DNA of 64,000 nt from the NCBI GenBank assembly GCA_900540255.1, contig UQFE01000014.1:6537-70536 (forward strand), given 5' to 3'. This DNA comes from an uncultured Clostridium sp. GTDB lineage: Bacteria > Bacillota > Clostridia > Clostridiales > Clostridiaceae. This document shows positions 52,615 to 61,012 of this stretch, in pieces. The position numbers were made by a program, and so were the translations under genes. The first letter of the stretch is position 1. Every line of letters starts with the position of its first letter. The notes under the pieces are model-generated. The model ran no database searches. It was not told where the DNA came from and was given only the letters and a program-made list of their open reading frames with translations.

Positions 52615-52643
52615 ATAATGCTTTAAACACATTGTCTAGTTTG
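52609..52643 (+). terminator. Terminator between integrase and attR
   Basis: ACTAGATAATG and CATTGTCTAGT form an 11-bp stem with an A run before and TTTG after. It stops int transcription before the attachment site. Confidence 0.8.
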
Positions 52644-52660
52644 TATCTTAAGCATATCCG

Positions 52661-52700
52661 TTCGCAGTTTAGCATATCACACTTCAGTATGACCAACAAA
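52661..52700. other. attR, right prophage junction
   Basis: Phage sequence CGCAGTTTAGCATATCA is followed by CA at 52680-52681 and the host gene sequence CTTCAGTATGACC. Deleting the prophage at the two CA positions restores an open host frame across GHTEV-AYRGE, which confirms the junction. Confidence 0.85.
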
Positions 52701-52920
52701 AAGGCCTGACTTTTCTCCTGCACAGAAAAGGTTATCAACTCCAACAACCTTCATATCATTAGTTCTTGGAGCAACAGATAAATACCTTATAGAATTTCCT
52801 TTACTTCCTGCATAAGGATCAACATACTTAGCATGTTCAAGTCCAGGTATCTTTCTTAACTTTTCTAAAGGATAATAAGTTGTCATAAGCTTAGCATGTG
52901 CAGTGTGTACAAAAGTGCAA
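52682..52920 (-). pseudogene. FAD-dependent oxidoreductase (GidA/TrmFO-like), upstream fragment
   Basis: The minus strand reads CTFVHTAHAKLMTTYYPLEK ... VAPRTNDMKVVGVDNLFCAG and ends GHTEV at attR. The frame continues a little upstream of the ATG at 52886 (residues CTFVHTAHAKL) and then meets a stop near 52943; the FAD-binding N-terminus is missing. The host gene was therefore already truncated at its 5' side, apart from the phage cut. Confidence 0.75.
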
Positions 52921-52979
52921 CTTTTGCAACATTGTTTTCAGTAATAAAGTTTAATATTAATACTATTATACTACAAGAT

Positions 52980-53082
52980 ATGGAATTAGATACATTTGCT
53001 CAAAAATTAAGATATCTTAGACTTGAGAGAAATCTAAATCAACATGAATTTGCTAATTTATTGATTGGAAGTGGTTTTTGCT
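52980..53082 (+). pseudogene. XRE regulator remnant
   Basis: The ATG at 52980 begins MELDTFAQKLRYLRLERNLN then QHEFANLLIGSG, the first two helices of a Cro/CI-type HTH. Beyond that the frame continues only into unrelated sequence and stops at 53147, so most of the protein is gone. The stretch 53083-53260 shows nothing else. Confidence 0.65.
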
Positions 53083-53260
53083 CCATTTTGCCTTACCTCC
53101 ACTTTCTTTCTTACCTTTTATTATATCCTAACTTTTATGTTGATTAAACAATAAGTTGAAATTATTTAGTGCTATTAACTTATCTACGTAGTATTGAACT
53201 TTTTACTAAAATATATTGACAAACTATTAAAGTTCTTCTCTAACTAATCTAACTTTATCT

Positions 53261-54673
53261 TTACTCACTTCCCCCTATACATTGATTAGAAAATGCTTCA
53301 ATAAATTCTAGCTTATCAATAATATTTAATTTTTTATCATTAAATAAATACTCCATTTTAAATACATTGTTCAAACCAACTCCTCCATTTGTATTCTTTA
53401 TACCTACAGCATACTGATACTCTTCACTACAATATATATAACCTTCTTTTTTATATTTGAGATTAACTTTTAAAAATATTTCTAAAGTGGGTTTTATTAC
53501 TTCTTGTAATGGTTTATTGTGCCAACCACCTATTATTACTTCTTTGTAATGGTCCAAATTTACAATATTAATATCCTTTAAAATTTCTTCAACATTATAT
53601 TCTACATCAATTATTTTTCTATATAATACAGGTTTTTTAATCTTCATTGCTATTAAAATTGCATATAAATAACTTATAGTAGCTATGTATACAGAATTAT
53701 CTTTACTATCTTTATTAAACTCCGTAACTAATGGTAATAGTAGTTTAATATAGTAATGTGCTTTATCAATATCTCTTAATGAGAATTGTTCATTAATAAA
53801 TATCTCTTTTAGTAGCATTTTAAATAATTCTACGTTGTAGTAACCTTTTAATACAACTTCATTTCTATTATCCATATACATATGCACATCAAGTTTTGGT
53901 AATCTATAATCTAAGTCAAAAAATCTTCTTAAATACCCTATTGTGTCCATATTCTGACCATATATTGTTGATACTGAATGTGATAATTGCTCCTTATCTA
54001 TTGAAATAATAAATATACAGTTATCTATATTAAATAAGTGCTTTATAACTTCTAATAGTTCTATAGCAAATGTTGGTCTACATCTATCTAATTCATCTAT
54101 AAAGAATATTATTTTTTTACAATTTTCTTTTTGATACTCACTCATTACTTCCTTGAATTTAGTTCTTATACTTTTACTTGCTACTATCTCCTTTATAGAG
54201 AATTCACCTAATTTACTTGCTAAATCCATTATTGTATCTTCTGTATAGTCCCCTAAATTAACCTTGTCTAAATCCAACACTCCTGCAGTTCCGACTTTAA
54301 CGCCAACCTTTGTTACTAATTTGGCCATTGGTAGAATTACTTCTTTTACTTTATTAAAATTCTTCTTAAACTTACTATCCTCTCTTTTTATCTCTGCTTC
54401 TATTTCTGAAACTAAAGCAAGTAGAGGATCTGTTATATAATCATTCTCCCAAGCATTAAAATATAAAGTATTAAATTTAGAGCTATATTCTTCATCATTG
54501 TCTAATAAATCTTTCCACATAGTAACAAAAGTAGTTTTTCCTGTCCCCCATTCAGAATCCAATGAAATTACTATAGGTTCTTCTTGTACTTCTATTATTT
54601 TAGTCAAATTTTCTGCTATTACTTTTCTATTGTATATATCATCATCAAAAGATTTTAATTTATCTTCTCTCAA
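53261..54673 (-). CDS. KAP family P-loop NTPase
   Basis: 470 residues. Walker A is SEWGTGKTT (about 40-48) and Walker B KIIFFIDELDRCRP (about 187-200), the KAP signature. KAP proteins often have membrane helices between the two motifs; this one has none obvious, so it belongs to the soluble group. Many KAP NTPases are tied to phage exclusion and defence islands. It starts with TTG, eight bases after AAGGAG. The neighbours include McrBC, which favours a defence role (inference). Confidence 0.85.
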   Translation of the reverse strand: MREDKLKSFDDDIYNRKVIAENLTKIIEVQEEPIVISLDSEWGTGKTTFVTMWKDLLDNDEEYSSKFNTLYFNAWENDYITDPLLALVSEIEAEIKREDSKFKKNFNKVKEVILPMAKLVTKVGVKVGTAGVLDLDKVNLGDYTEDTIMDLASKLGEFSIKEIVASKSIRTKFKEVMSEYQKENCKKIIFFIDELDRCRPTFAIELLEVIKHLFNIDNCIFIISIDKEQLSHSVSTIYGQNMDTIGYLRRFFDLDYRLPKLDVHMYMDNRNEVVLKGYYNVELFKMLLKEIFINEQFSLRDIDKAHYYIKLLLPLVTEFNKDSKDNSVYIATISYLYAILIAMKIKKPVLYRKIIDVEYNVEEILKDINIVNLDHYKEVIIGGWHNKPLQEVIKPTLEIFLKVNLKYKKEGYIYCSEEYQYAVGIKNTNGGVGLNNVFKMEYLFNDKKLNIIDKLEFIEAFSNQCIGGSE

Positions 54674-54823
54674 TTTGAATTCTCCTTATACTATTTAGTA
54701 TTAAAAATAAAGGGTACCCCAACTCAAATGGATTAACCCATACTTTTAGTAGCTTCGTCTTGATGTTCTTTTAACTTTCAGTAATAAATTAACATGCCAA
54801 TTTACTATTTATAAACTGGTATG

Positions 54824-54868
54824 AGGTCTCTAGTTCTCAAATAGTGTATGAAATCTAGAGGCCTTTTT
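54824..54868 (+). terminator. Rightward hairpin between the KAP gene and its upstream neighbour
   Basis: GGTCTCTAG and CTAGAGGCC (one bulge) around a 21-base loop, followed by TTTTT on the plus strand, although both neighbouring genes read leftward. It may end an unannotated antisense transcript or be a leftover from a lost gene. Confidence 0.5.
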
Positions 54869-54902
54869 CATATAACACCAACTGTTTCTTTTATTTCATA
54901 TT

Positions 54903-55559
54903 TTATATCTCTATATCTCCAATTCCTTCTACTAAAAGCATTGCCTTTAATATTGAAATTAATAAATCATAAAAAATATCCTTACCATTATTATCATCAA
55001 ATAACTTCTTTAATGATATCTTTGATATAACTATCCACTCTTTACCTTCATATTTTAATATTTCACTATTAAACTCTTCTACAAATCTTTCTCTTCTCTT
55101 TTCCTTTTTAGCTCTATCCTTACCTAAACCTCTATATAATCTAACCAAGGCCCCTTTACCAGATAAATTAGTTATATTTTTTACAATATAAATATTTTCT
55201 TTATCTTTAATTGCTTGAGATAATTCTAATTGAAAACTATAGTCATGAAATTTAGATGAACCTACTGTAATGTGACTATTTTTCAATTCTGTTTTATATG
55301 CCCACTCTCCCAAATTTATAAACACTTCATACAATTTATTTTTATACTCTAGAACATCATACTTATTGGTTTTGTCCATTAAATAAAATTCATCCATATC
55401 ATATTCATAACGTTCTGTCTTAAAGCTCTCTGTAATATTAAAAGCATTAATTTTATATTTACCATTTAATACTTCTATATTAATATCTTCTTTTAATCCA
55501 GTTTCATTTAATATCTGCTTAATTCTATTTGCTTCATTTTGTGTTATTAATTCATACAT
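54903..55559 (-). CDS. Hypothetical protein in the defence island
   Basis: About 218 residues from the ATG at 55559, which has AAGGA nine bases before it; the Met three codons earlier touches that site. Mixed alpha/beta: YELITQNEANRIKQILNETG at the start, a tyrosine/aspartate-rich stretch (TERYEYDMDEFYLMDKTN), and a basic segment GKDRAKKEKRRERFVEEF. No motif recognised. Position between KAP and McrBC genes makes it a candidate defence partner. Confidence 0.55.
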   Translation of the reverse strand: MYELITQNEANRIKQILNETGLKEDINIEVLNGKYKINAFNITESFKTERYEYDMDEFYLMDKTNKYDVLEYKNKLYEVFINLGEWAYKTELKNSHITVGSSKFHDYSFQLELSQAIKDKENIYIVKNITNLSGKGALVRLYRGLGKDRAKKEKRRERFVEEFNSEILKYEGKEWIVISKISLKKLFDDNNGKDIFYDLLISILKAMLLVEGIGDIEI

Positions 55560-55621
55560 ATCTCTCATTCCTTAATGTAAATCTAATATATTCTTCTATT
55601 TATTTTTTATTTATATAATAT

Positions 55622-56041
55622 TTAATTTATTGACTCTAACTTATTTTTTCTCCACTCCCAGTTAGGCATATGAACACTCATATAATCCCAGAACTGTTTA
55701 TTATGATTAGGATACTTTAAGTGTGCCAATTCATGAAGTATTACATATTCAATACAATAACGTGGCTTTTTAATTAATTCTAAATTAAGGTTAATATTTC
55801 TACTTTCAACATTACAGCTACCCCATCTTGTTTGCATTGTTATAACTCTAATATTATTTACATCTTCTTTTACTATCTGTTCATATTCATGTACTAATTC
55901 TGCAAACTTCTTTTTTACTTTCTCTTGATACCACTTTTTAAGTAGCTCTTGCTTTTTAGCAGTATTATTTTTATCCTTAACATGGATTTCAATATAGCCT
56001 CTATATAGCCTTACGTACTCTTCATTAGATTCAATTATCCT
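55622..56041 (-). pseudogene. YgjP/DUF45-type metallopeptidase, 5'-truncated
   Basis: The minus strand stays open for 139 codons. The C-terminal part holds the complete zinc site: YVILHELAHLKYPNHNKQFW (HELAH plus a distal His) after MQTRWGSCNVESRNINLNLE. The region before (EEYVRLYRGYIEIHVKDK...) is also family-like, but no start codon exists before the Met at 55837, and a stop lies immediately upstream, inside the end of mcrC. Such peptidases usually follow type I restriction genes; this one lost its 5' end where mcrC now begins. Confidence 0.75.
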
Positions 56042-57380
56042 TTATATCACAACTGTATATTTTTAACTGATTGATAAAGGCTACCTCACTAGTCTTTATC
56101 TTATGCTTAAATTCATCGTAGTCTTTTGCATCAGTTGGTATTTTCAATCCACATTTAATTATTTGAATGTCAGTTCTTGGTTCTACATTATCTTCATATG
56201 TCAATCCACGATTCATTTTTAATAATTGATTTTCTACTTTACCATTTTCGGGATACAAGTATAAACCTTTCTTAGCATCAAACCTAAACATGTAGGCTAA
56301 TACTTGAAGATAATCCTTATTTCCAATGTTACCCAATGGTTTATACTTAGCATCAGCAATTATCCGATTGGTAGCATTTCTACTAATAAAGTCAGGATAA
56401 ATAAGTCCAATATTACCATCAAATAATCTCTGTGCTCCTTTTCTCCCTTTGTTCATTGGATGATAAAAGTTATTCCCAATCAATGTATTGATATATTCTT
56501 CCCATAGCCATGAACCATCAAAGAGAATACCATGAATTTTAGTCATCCCTGAACCAATTTGATGCTTCTCTTGTTGTAAAATCATTATACATAAACGTTG
56601 TAAATTCCTATACTCATGATAATACGCATGACTAATAGGTTTCTTCTTGTTTTTAATTATGATTTTCCTTCTATCATAATACTCATAATTATTTGTTGCT
56701 TGAATTACCACTGAAACTTCATCTTTAGCTTTTCGTAACACATTATTTCCATATGGCCTCTTCTTAATGAACTCAATAGTATGTCTGATTAATTCCATTA
56801 TAGAGTTATCGTAAGAAAATTCTCGTTGGTTATATGCAATTTTGCCAGTAAAAGGGGTATTATCTCTAATATGACGAGCAATATCAACTGTTCCTTTAAC
56901 GTTCCCATCATTATATTGACTCCGTATATATGTTTTAAATAAGCCTTTCCTCATCGCTATTTTTAAGTAATATGGAAATAGAAATAACAACAAATTAAAC
57001 AATCGGTTATCTTGGTTAGCATCCGTATTTAAATCTAAAACATTAGGTATCTCCAATACATTTTCAATTAGATATTGAAAGAAATAATCGTTTTCCACAG
57101 TTGAAAAGCGTGATTTAATTATAAGACGTTCCTTGCCATATCCTAAAAACCCCATAACATTACTTGAACGATAACAATCATTAACACTTTGTAAAATTAT
57201 CTGTTCTTTAGTGATATCCTCAGCATCTTTTAAAAGTTCAGGAAAAACAAATACTCCTTCTTTTTCAAGCTGGCCAAGTGTCTTATCTAAAACTTTTTTT
57301 GTTATGAGCCTTACTTCATCAAAATCATATTTACTAATAGTTGTATTGTCTTTAATCTTGAATTCCGTCATTTCCATCAC
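56031..57380 (-). CDS. mcrC: McrC, 5-methylcytosine restriction nuclease subunit
   Basis: 449 residues. The N-terminal part (VRLITKKVLDKTLGQLEKEG...) is the McrC McrB-binding region; the C-terminal PD-(D/E)XK nuclease reads NIGLIYPDFISR, then RIIADAKYKPLG, with catalytic Asp and D-A-K. It cuts DNA once recruited by McrB. It overlaps mcrB by 29 bases; translation may start at the third Met (MTEF). Its last codons abut the truncated peptidase. Confidence 0.9.
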   Translation of the reverse strand: MMEMTEFKIKDNTTISKYDFDEVRLITKKVLDKTLGQLEKEGVFVFPELLKDAEDITKEQIILQSVNDCYRSSNVMGFLGYGKERLIIKSRFSTVENDYFFQYLIENVLEIPNVLDLNTDANQDNRLFNLLLFLFPYYLKIAMRKGLFKTYIRSQYNDGNVKGTVDIARHIRDNTPFTGKIAYNQREFSYDNSIMELIRHTIEFIKKRPYGNNVLRKAKDEVSVVIQATNNYEYYDRRKIIIKNKKKPISHAYYHEYRNLQRLCIMILQQEKHQIGSGMTKIHGILFDGSWLWEEYINTLIGNNFYHPMNKGRKGAQRLFDGNIGLIYPDFISRNATNRIIADAKYKPLGNIGNKDYLQVLAYMFRFDAKKGLYLYPENGKVENQLLKMNRGLTYEDNVEPRTDIQIIKCGLKIPTDAKDYDEFKHKIKTSEVAFINQLKIYSCDIKDN

Positions 57381-59436
57381 CTACTCTAGGTAGTACATTC
57401 TCATAAGCCTTTTCAAATTTTTTCATAATGATATCTTCGTCATGCATACATCTTACATAATCTTGAAGTAAAGGTTGAAGGTAATCAGTCCACAGCTGGT
57501 CAAAACTTAAAGTTTTTAATTTTAAGAAATATGCTCCTCCAATATGGTAGTTTTCATTGAGATCTTCAACTTTTGATATTTCACTATTTAGAGCAGTCAT
57601 ACGACGAATTGCTTCTTCTTTTTTTTCTCCTAAAGCATCTAACATTTCCAAACGTTCGTCAGCTTTAATTTCAATAAATCTAAAACGACGACGCATAGCA
57701 AAGTCAAAACTATCAACAGATCGGTCAATATCATTCATTGTGCCGATGATATAAACATTATCTGGAATAAAGAATTTTTCATCAGGATCTTCATGTAAGT
57801 TTGCATATTGAGTGGATACTTCACCAGCTAGTCCACGATATCCAGGATCTATAGAGAAAAATAACTCACCAAATATTTTAGAAATTTCACCACGATTAAT
57901 TTCATCAATTATAAAAATGTACTTTTTTAATTGTTCTTGCTTAGTTACTGTCTTTGATATTGTTGTTTTCTTTGCTTTGATTGCATTAAAAATGGCTAAA
58001 TTATACGAGTATCCTTGAGTAGCATTATTCTTTCCAAAGAATTTGGTAACATCTTTTACTTGTGTAAATTCTTGTCCTGACTCTAACATTTCTCTTAATT
58101 CTTTAATATTTAAACTCAGCTTATTTGATACATTATTTTCAGGAATTGAAATGTTGATGTGTTTATCATCAACACTAGTAATATAAAATTTAGTGCCACG
58201 GGCAATTTTTAGTTCATCCACTCCAAATTCAAGTTCTGAAAAATAATCTGTCATTATTGCTTGAACTGATGCTTCTTTCTCAATAACCTCTTCAGATTTT
58301 TGAGAATCATAAAAGTTTTTCTTTGCCCTTGCTACAAATTTTTTAAATATGCCATCTCTAAGTTCGAACCCCATAGAGCCATCATCATTTGCTTTAGGCC
58401 TTAAACCTTCTACAAAATCAGAGTAATCGTAACTCGGATGGAACTGAACAAATTCAATTTGCTTTTTTTGTTCATCGGTAAGTAACGTATAATTATCAAA
58501 GTAGCCATTACTAATGATATCAGCAGCAATCTCTTTTGCTAAATATGATTTACCCGTCCCTGGTGCTCCACGTAAAATAATATTCTTAGGTTCTATTAAT
58601 TGATTAGAATATGGATTCATATAACCATTAGACTCTATTACATCATCTTTATCTGTCAATTTTTCATTTACAAGTTGATCAACTTCTTTTTTGTCTTTTT
58701 CACGATACGTAAGAACAAATTGATCGCCTTCTTTCCCAAAACGCTTTAAGCATTCTTTAACAAATATAATAGTTGAAAAGATATTCCAACAATAACTAAC
58801 AAGTAGTTTTTCATCCCCATACTTATATCTGAAATATTCAATTGAATTTCTATATTTCTTGAATTCTTCAACGCTAGAAAAAATCCCTCGAATCAATTCC
58901 AACTCTGGAGTATATTGACAAATAGGAAAGTTTACTTTTTCCTCTTCAGATAAAGCTACTAGAGACTCTTCAAAAATCTGACAAGCCAATCGTGGCATTG
59001 TTTGATTAGAGCTCTTTTTTTCACCTTTAGTGTACTTTCGCCTAATTATCTCACCTGAAGAATTCTTAAAATATGTATCTAGTGGTTTATAGTTATCTCC
59101 AAGTCCAAGATTGTCCATTGTAAAACGTTCATCACTTGATATAACTTCATTAGCAGTAATTATTAATGTAAACTTTTCTTGTCTTGTTTCTATCACAAAA
59201 TCCAATCCCATTAATATATTCCTAGCTTCTATATCATTAAATTCTTCATTTGAAATATCTACGTTATTAACCAGATGATTTACCACAGAAATTACATATT
59301 TAGCTGGGTACTTTTTGCCTGAATCAAAAGCAAATTCATATTTTGCACTTTTATTTTTATCTGGAATACCATTCTTATCAATATATTTAACTGCATCAAG
59401 TATATTCTGTTTCGTAAAATTATTTGAATTAGCCAT
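57352..59436 (-). CDS. mcrB: McrB, GTP-driven AAA+ restriction motor
   Basis: 694 residues. The N-terminal 270 residues are a specificity domain that recognises modified DNA, unlike that of E. coli McrB. The AAA+ part shows Walker A RGAPGTGKSYL (about 290), Walker B YIFIIDEINRGEISKIFGEL and the McrB signature MNDIDRSVDSFDFAMRRRF, which sets GTP use. It hydrolyses GTP to drive McrC cleavage of methylated DNA. Note the dam-methylating prophage beside it. Confidence 0.92.
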   Translation of the reverse strand: MANSNNFTKQNILDAVKYIDKNGIPDKNKSAKYEFAFDSGKKYPAKYVISVVNHLVNNVDISNEEFNDIEARNILMGLDFVIETRQEKFTLIITANEVISSDERFTMDNLGLGDNYKPLDTYFKNSSGEIIRRKYTKGEKKSSNQTMPRLACQIFEESLVALSEEEKVNFPICQYTPELELIRGIFSSVEEFKKYRNSIEYFRYKYGDEKLLVSYCWNIFSTIIFVKECLKRFGKEGDQFVLTYREKDKKEVDQLVNEKLTDKDDVIESNGYMNPYSNQLIEPKNIILRGAPGTGKSYLAKEIAADIISNGYFDNYTLLTDEQKKQIEFVQFHPSYDYSDFVEGLRPKANDDGSMGFELRDGIFKKFVARAKKNFYDSQKSEEVIEKEASVQAIMTDYFSELEFGVDELKIARGTKFYITSVDDKHINISIPENNVSNKLSLNIKELREMLESGQEFTQVKDVTKFFGKNNATQGYSYNLAIFNAIKAKKTTISKTVTKQEQLKKYIFIIDEINRGEISKIFGELFFSIDPGYRGLAGEVSTQYANLHEDPDEKFFIPDNVYIIGTMNDIDRSVDSFDFAMRRRFRFIEIKADERLEMLDALGEKKEEAIRRMTALNSEISKVEDLNENYHIGGAYFLKLKTLSFDQLWTDYLQPLLQDYVRCMHDEDIIMKKFEKAYENVLPRVGDGNDGIQD

Positions 59437-59549
59437 GTTTATACCGCCCTTAATTTGTTTTATCTAAAAATTAGTAAATATATTATATCACATATTAAGG
59501 TTACTTAAATAATTTAATAACACTATTTTTCTTTTATTCTCTTAAATAA

Positions 59550-59585
59550 CAAAAGGCTTATGTACCTTAATACATAAACCTTTTC
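59550..59585 (-). terminator. Terminator after the LysM amidase
   Basis: AAAAGGTTTATGTA and TACATAAGCCTTTTG on the minus strand (stem with one mismatch), 13 bases past the stop codon. Confidence 0.75.
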
Positions 59586-59597
59586 TCCACTTTAGTT

Positions 59598-60308
59598 TTA
59601 CTTTACCCTTAATTTCTGTCCAACATGAATTAAATTTCTATCCGCTATATTATTTAGTGCTACCAACCTTTCTACAGTAGTGTTGAATCTTCTACTTATT
59701 GCCCATAATGTATCTCCATATTTAACAATATAATACTCTTCATCATTAGTACTAGGTTGTTGATCTTCTGATATAGCAAGAGCTGTACATATTCCTTTGT
59801 ATATTGCAGCTGCAGTATTTTCTGGATTATAGTTTTTCATATCTGAACTACTATCAACAAAGGCACATTCAACAAGTAATGCAGGCATTGAAGTATTATT
59901 AATGACATATAAGTCCCTTCTATCCTTTACTCCTCTATTTTTAAGTCCAATTGAAGCTAATTCATTTAATATAGCTTCTCCTACCTTTGTTGATAATCCA
60001 TCTTGGTGATTATCTTTAATACATAAAACCTCTGCTCCATATCCACCATGGCATGCATTATGATGTATTGATACAAACAATGTTACACCGCAGTTATTTG
60101 CTGTAATTACTCTTTGGTACAATGAATCATTAAGGCTTTTAGCAGTATTAGGCGTACAATTCACAACCGTAATCCCTCTTTCCCTAAGCTTACTTATTAA
60201 AGAATTTCCAACCAACCTATTTAGATCATCCTCCCTACGTATTCCCACTGCTCCTGTGTCATAAGGAACATTATGTCCAATGTCTATTGCTAATATAATT
60301 TCTTTCAT
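59598..60308 (-). CDS. N-acetylmuramoyl-L-alanine amidase with LysM domain
   Basis: 236 residues. Amidase_3 domain (about 1-180) with zinc ligands in DIGHNVPY and SIHHNACHGG and the catalytic Glu in LLVECAFVD; then a LysM domain (EYYIVKYGDTLWAISRRFNT...) that binds peptidoglycan. No signal peptide, so export would need a holin or lysis. It is divergent from a UviA/TcdR-like sigma gene 67 bases away; the pair resembles phage- or bacteriocin-release modules. GGAGGTG precedes the ATG. Confidence 0.85.
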   Translation of the reverse strand: MKEIILAIDIGHNVPYDTGAVGIRREDDLNRLVGNSLISKLRERGITVVNCTPNTAKSLNDSLYQRVITANNCGVTLFVSIHHNACHGGYGAEVLCIKDNHQDGLSTKVGEAILNELASIGLKNRGVKDRRDLYVINNTSMPALLVECAFVDSSSDMKNYNPENTAAAIYKGICTALAISEDQQPSTNDEEYYIVKYGDTLWAISRRFNTTVERLVALNNIADRNLIHVGQKLRVK

Positions 60309-60375
60309 GAAATTTCACCTCCAATTAAAATATATGGCTTAAAACCATATATACTAAGAAAGGGGGTAATTTTTT
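60309..60375. promoter_or_regulatory. Divergent control region between amidase and sigma factor
   Basis: Only 67 bases separate the two starts. TATATGG at 60331-60337 and CCATATA at 60345-60351 form an inverted repeat in the centre, a candidate operator controlling both. Both genes have strong ribosome sites (GGAGGTG and AGGGGGT). I cannot place convincing -35/-10 boxes. Confidence 0.45.
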
Positions 60376-60867
60376 ATGAATTTTAATTATATAGAATCTT
60401 TAGTTGCTAAAGCTAAAAATGGAGATGTATCATCTAAGGAAATTATTTTCAAAGAATTTAGACCTATGATATTAAATATCTCAAAAAGAACCTTTGTCCA
60501 TGGATATGACTTTTCTGATATAGAGCATGAATGTTATGCTACATTACTAAAATGCATCAAGATTTATGACTTAGATAAAAAGAGATTTGTTGCTTATGCT
60601 ACCATGGCAATTAAAAATAACATTAATTATCTAATAAAAAAGACTTGTAATAGAAGCTCATGTGAAGGCTCTGGGGCATTAATATTAAATGGAACCTTAG
60701 AGCATGTCCTACCATCAAACAATGAACCAGTAGATGTACAAGTTACTGACAGTATACTAGCAAAAAACCTTTATAAATATATAGACAAACTACCACAGCA
60801 GCATAAGGATATACTTAATTTTACACTTATAAATAATGGCTCTCTTAAGGAATACTCAAAAAAATAA
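60376..60867 (+). CDS. UviA/TcdR-like sigma factor, reading frame broken in region 4
   Basis: 163 residues in the zero frame. Region 2 is clear: IFKEFRPMILNISKRTFVHG, YDFSDIEHECYATLLKCIKI, and ATMAIKNNINYLIKK. Region 4 begins (LPQQHKDILNFTLINNGSLK) but is cut by TAA right after an A7 run. Shifting the frame by one base continues NNINYPTTVNIKNRAINQLR to a TGA at 60941. UviA/TcdR factors drive toxin or UV-induced bacteriocin genes in clostridia. Here the protein would lack its -35-binding helix unless slippage restores it. Confidence 0.7.
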   Translation: MNFNYIESLVAKAKNGDVSSKEIIFKEFRPMILNISKRTFVHGYDFSDIEHECYATLLKCIKIYDLDKKRFVAYATMAIKNNINYLIKKTCNRSSCEGSGALILNGTLEHVLPSNNEPVDVQVTDSILAKNLYKYIDKLPQQHKDILNFTLINNGSLKEYSKK

Positions 60868-60943
60868 TAACATTAATTATCCTACAACAGTAAACATTAA
60901 AAATAGAGCAATAAATCAATTAAGAAAAGAAATTCTAACATGA
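60858..60943 (+). other. A7 slippage tract and displaced sigma region 4.2
   Basis: Seven A at 60858-60864 end the zero frame as AAA AAA TAA. With six A (one base lost), the next 25 codons from 60866 read as the recognition helix of region 4.2 and then stop at 60941-60943. This is either a true pseudogene, a phase-variable tract, or transcriptional/ribosomal slippage. Confidence 0.6.
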
Positions 60944-60985
60944 GAAAAGTTATAGTAGAACCCACCTACTATAACTTTTCTTTTT
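60943..60985 (+). terminator. Terminator after the sigma gene
   Basis: GAAAAGTTATAGTAG and CTACTATAACTTTTC form a 15-bp perfect stem with an 8-base loop, followed by TTTTT. It starts right at the second-frame stop codon, which supports that frame being the genuine gene end. Confidence 0.85.
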
Positions 60986-61012
60986 ATATATTAAGTTAAT
61001 TAATATAGCTTT

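Larger units (their letters stand above)
16128..52680. mobile_element. Complete siphovirus prophage integrated by a serine recombinase
   Basis: About 36.5 kb bounded by attL and attR inside one host gene. It has all expected modules and no gene that looks broken: integrase/immunity, replication, packaging, head, tail, lysis. Portal (SPP1 gp6-like), minor capsid protein, separate scaffold, major capsid, tail-tube, frameshifted chaperones and a long tape measure indicate a long non-contractile tail. Prophage status is direct from the sequence; inducibility is inferred. Confidence 0.95.

Noticed and set aside
52896..53147. An 83-residue gene beginning at 52896
   Set aside because: Its first 28 codons are the reverse strand of the oxidoreductase remnant and spacer; only the XRE-like part from 52980 has meaning, and it is truncated.
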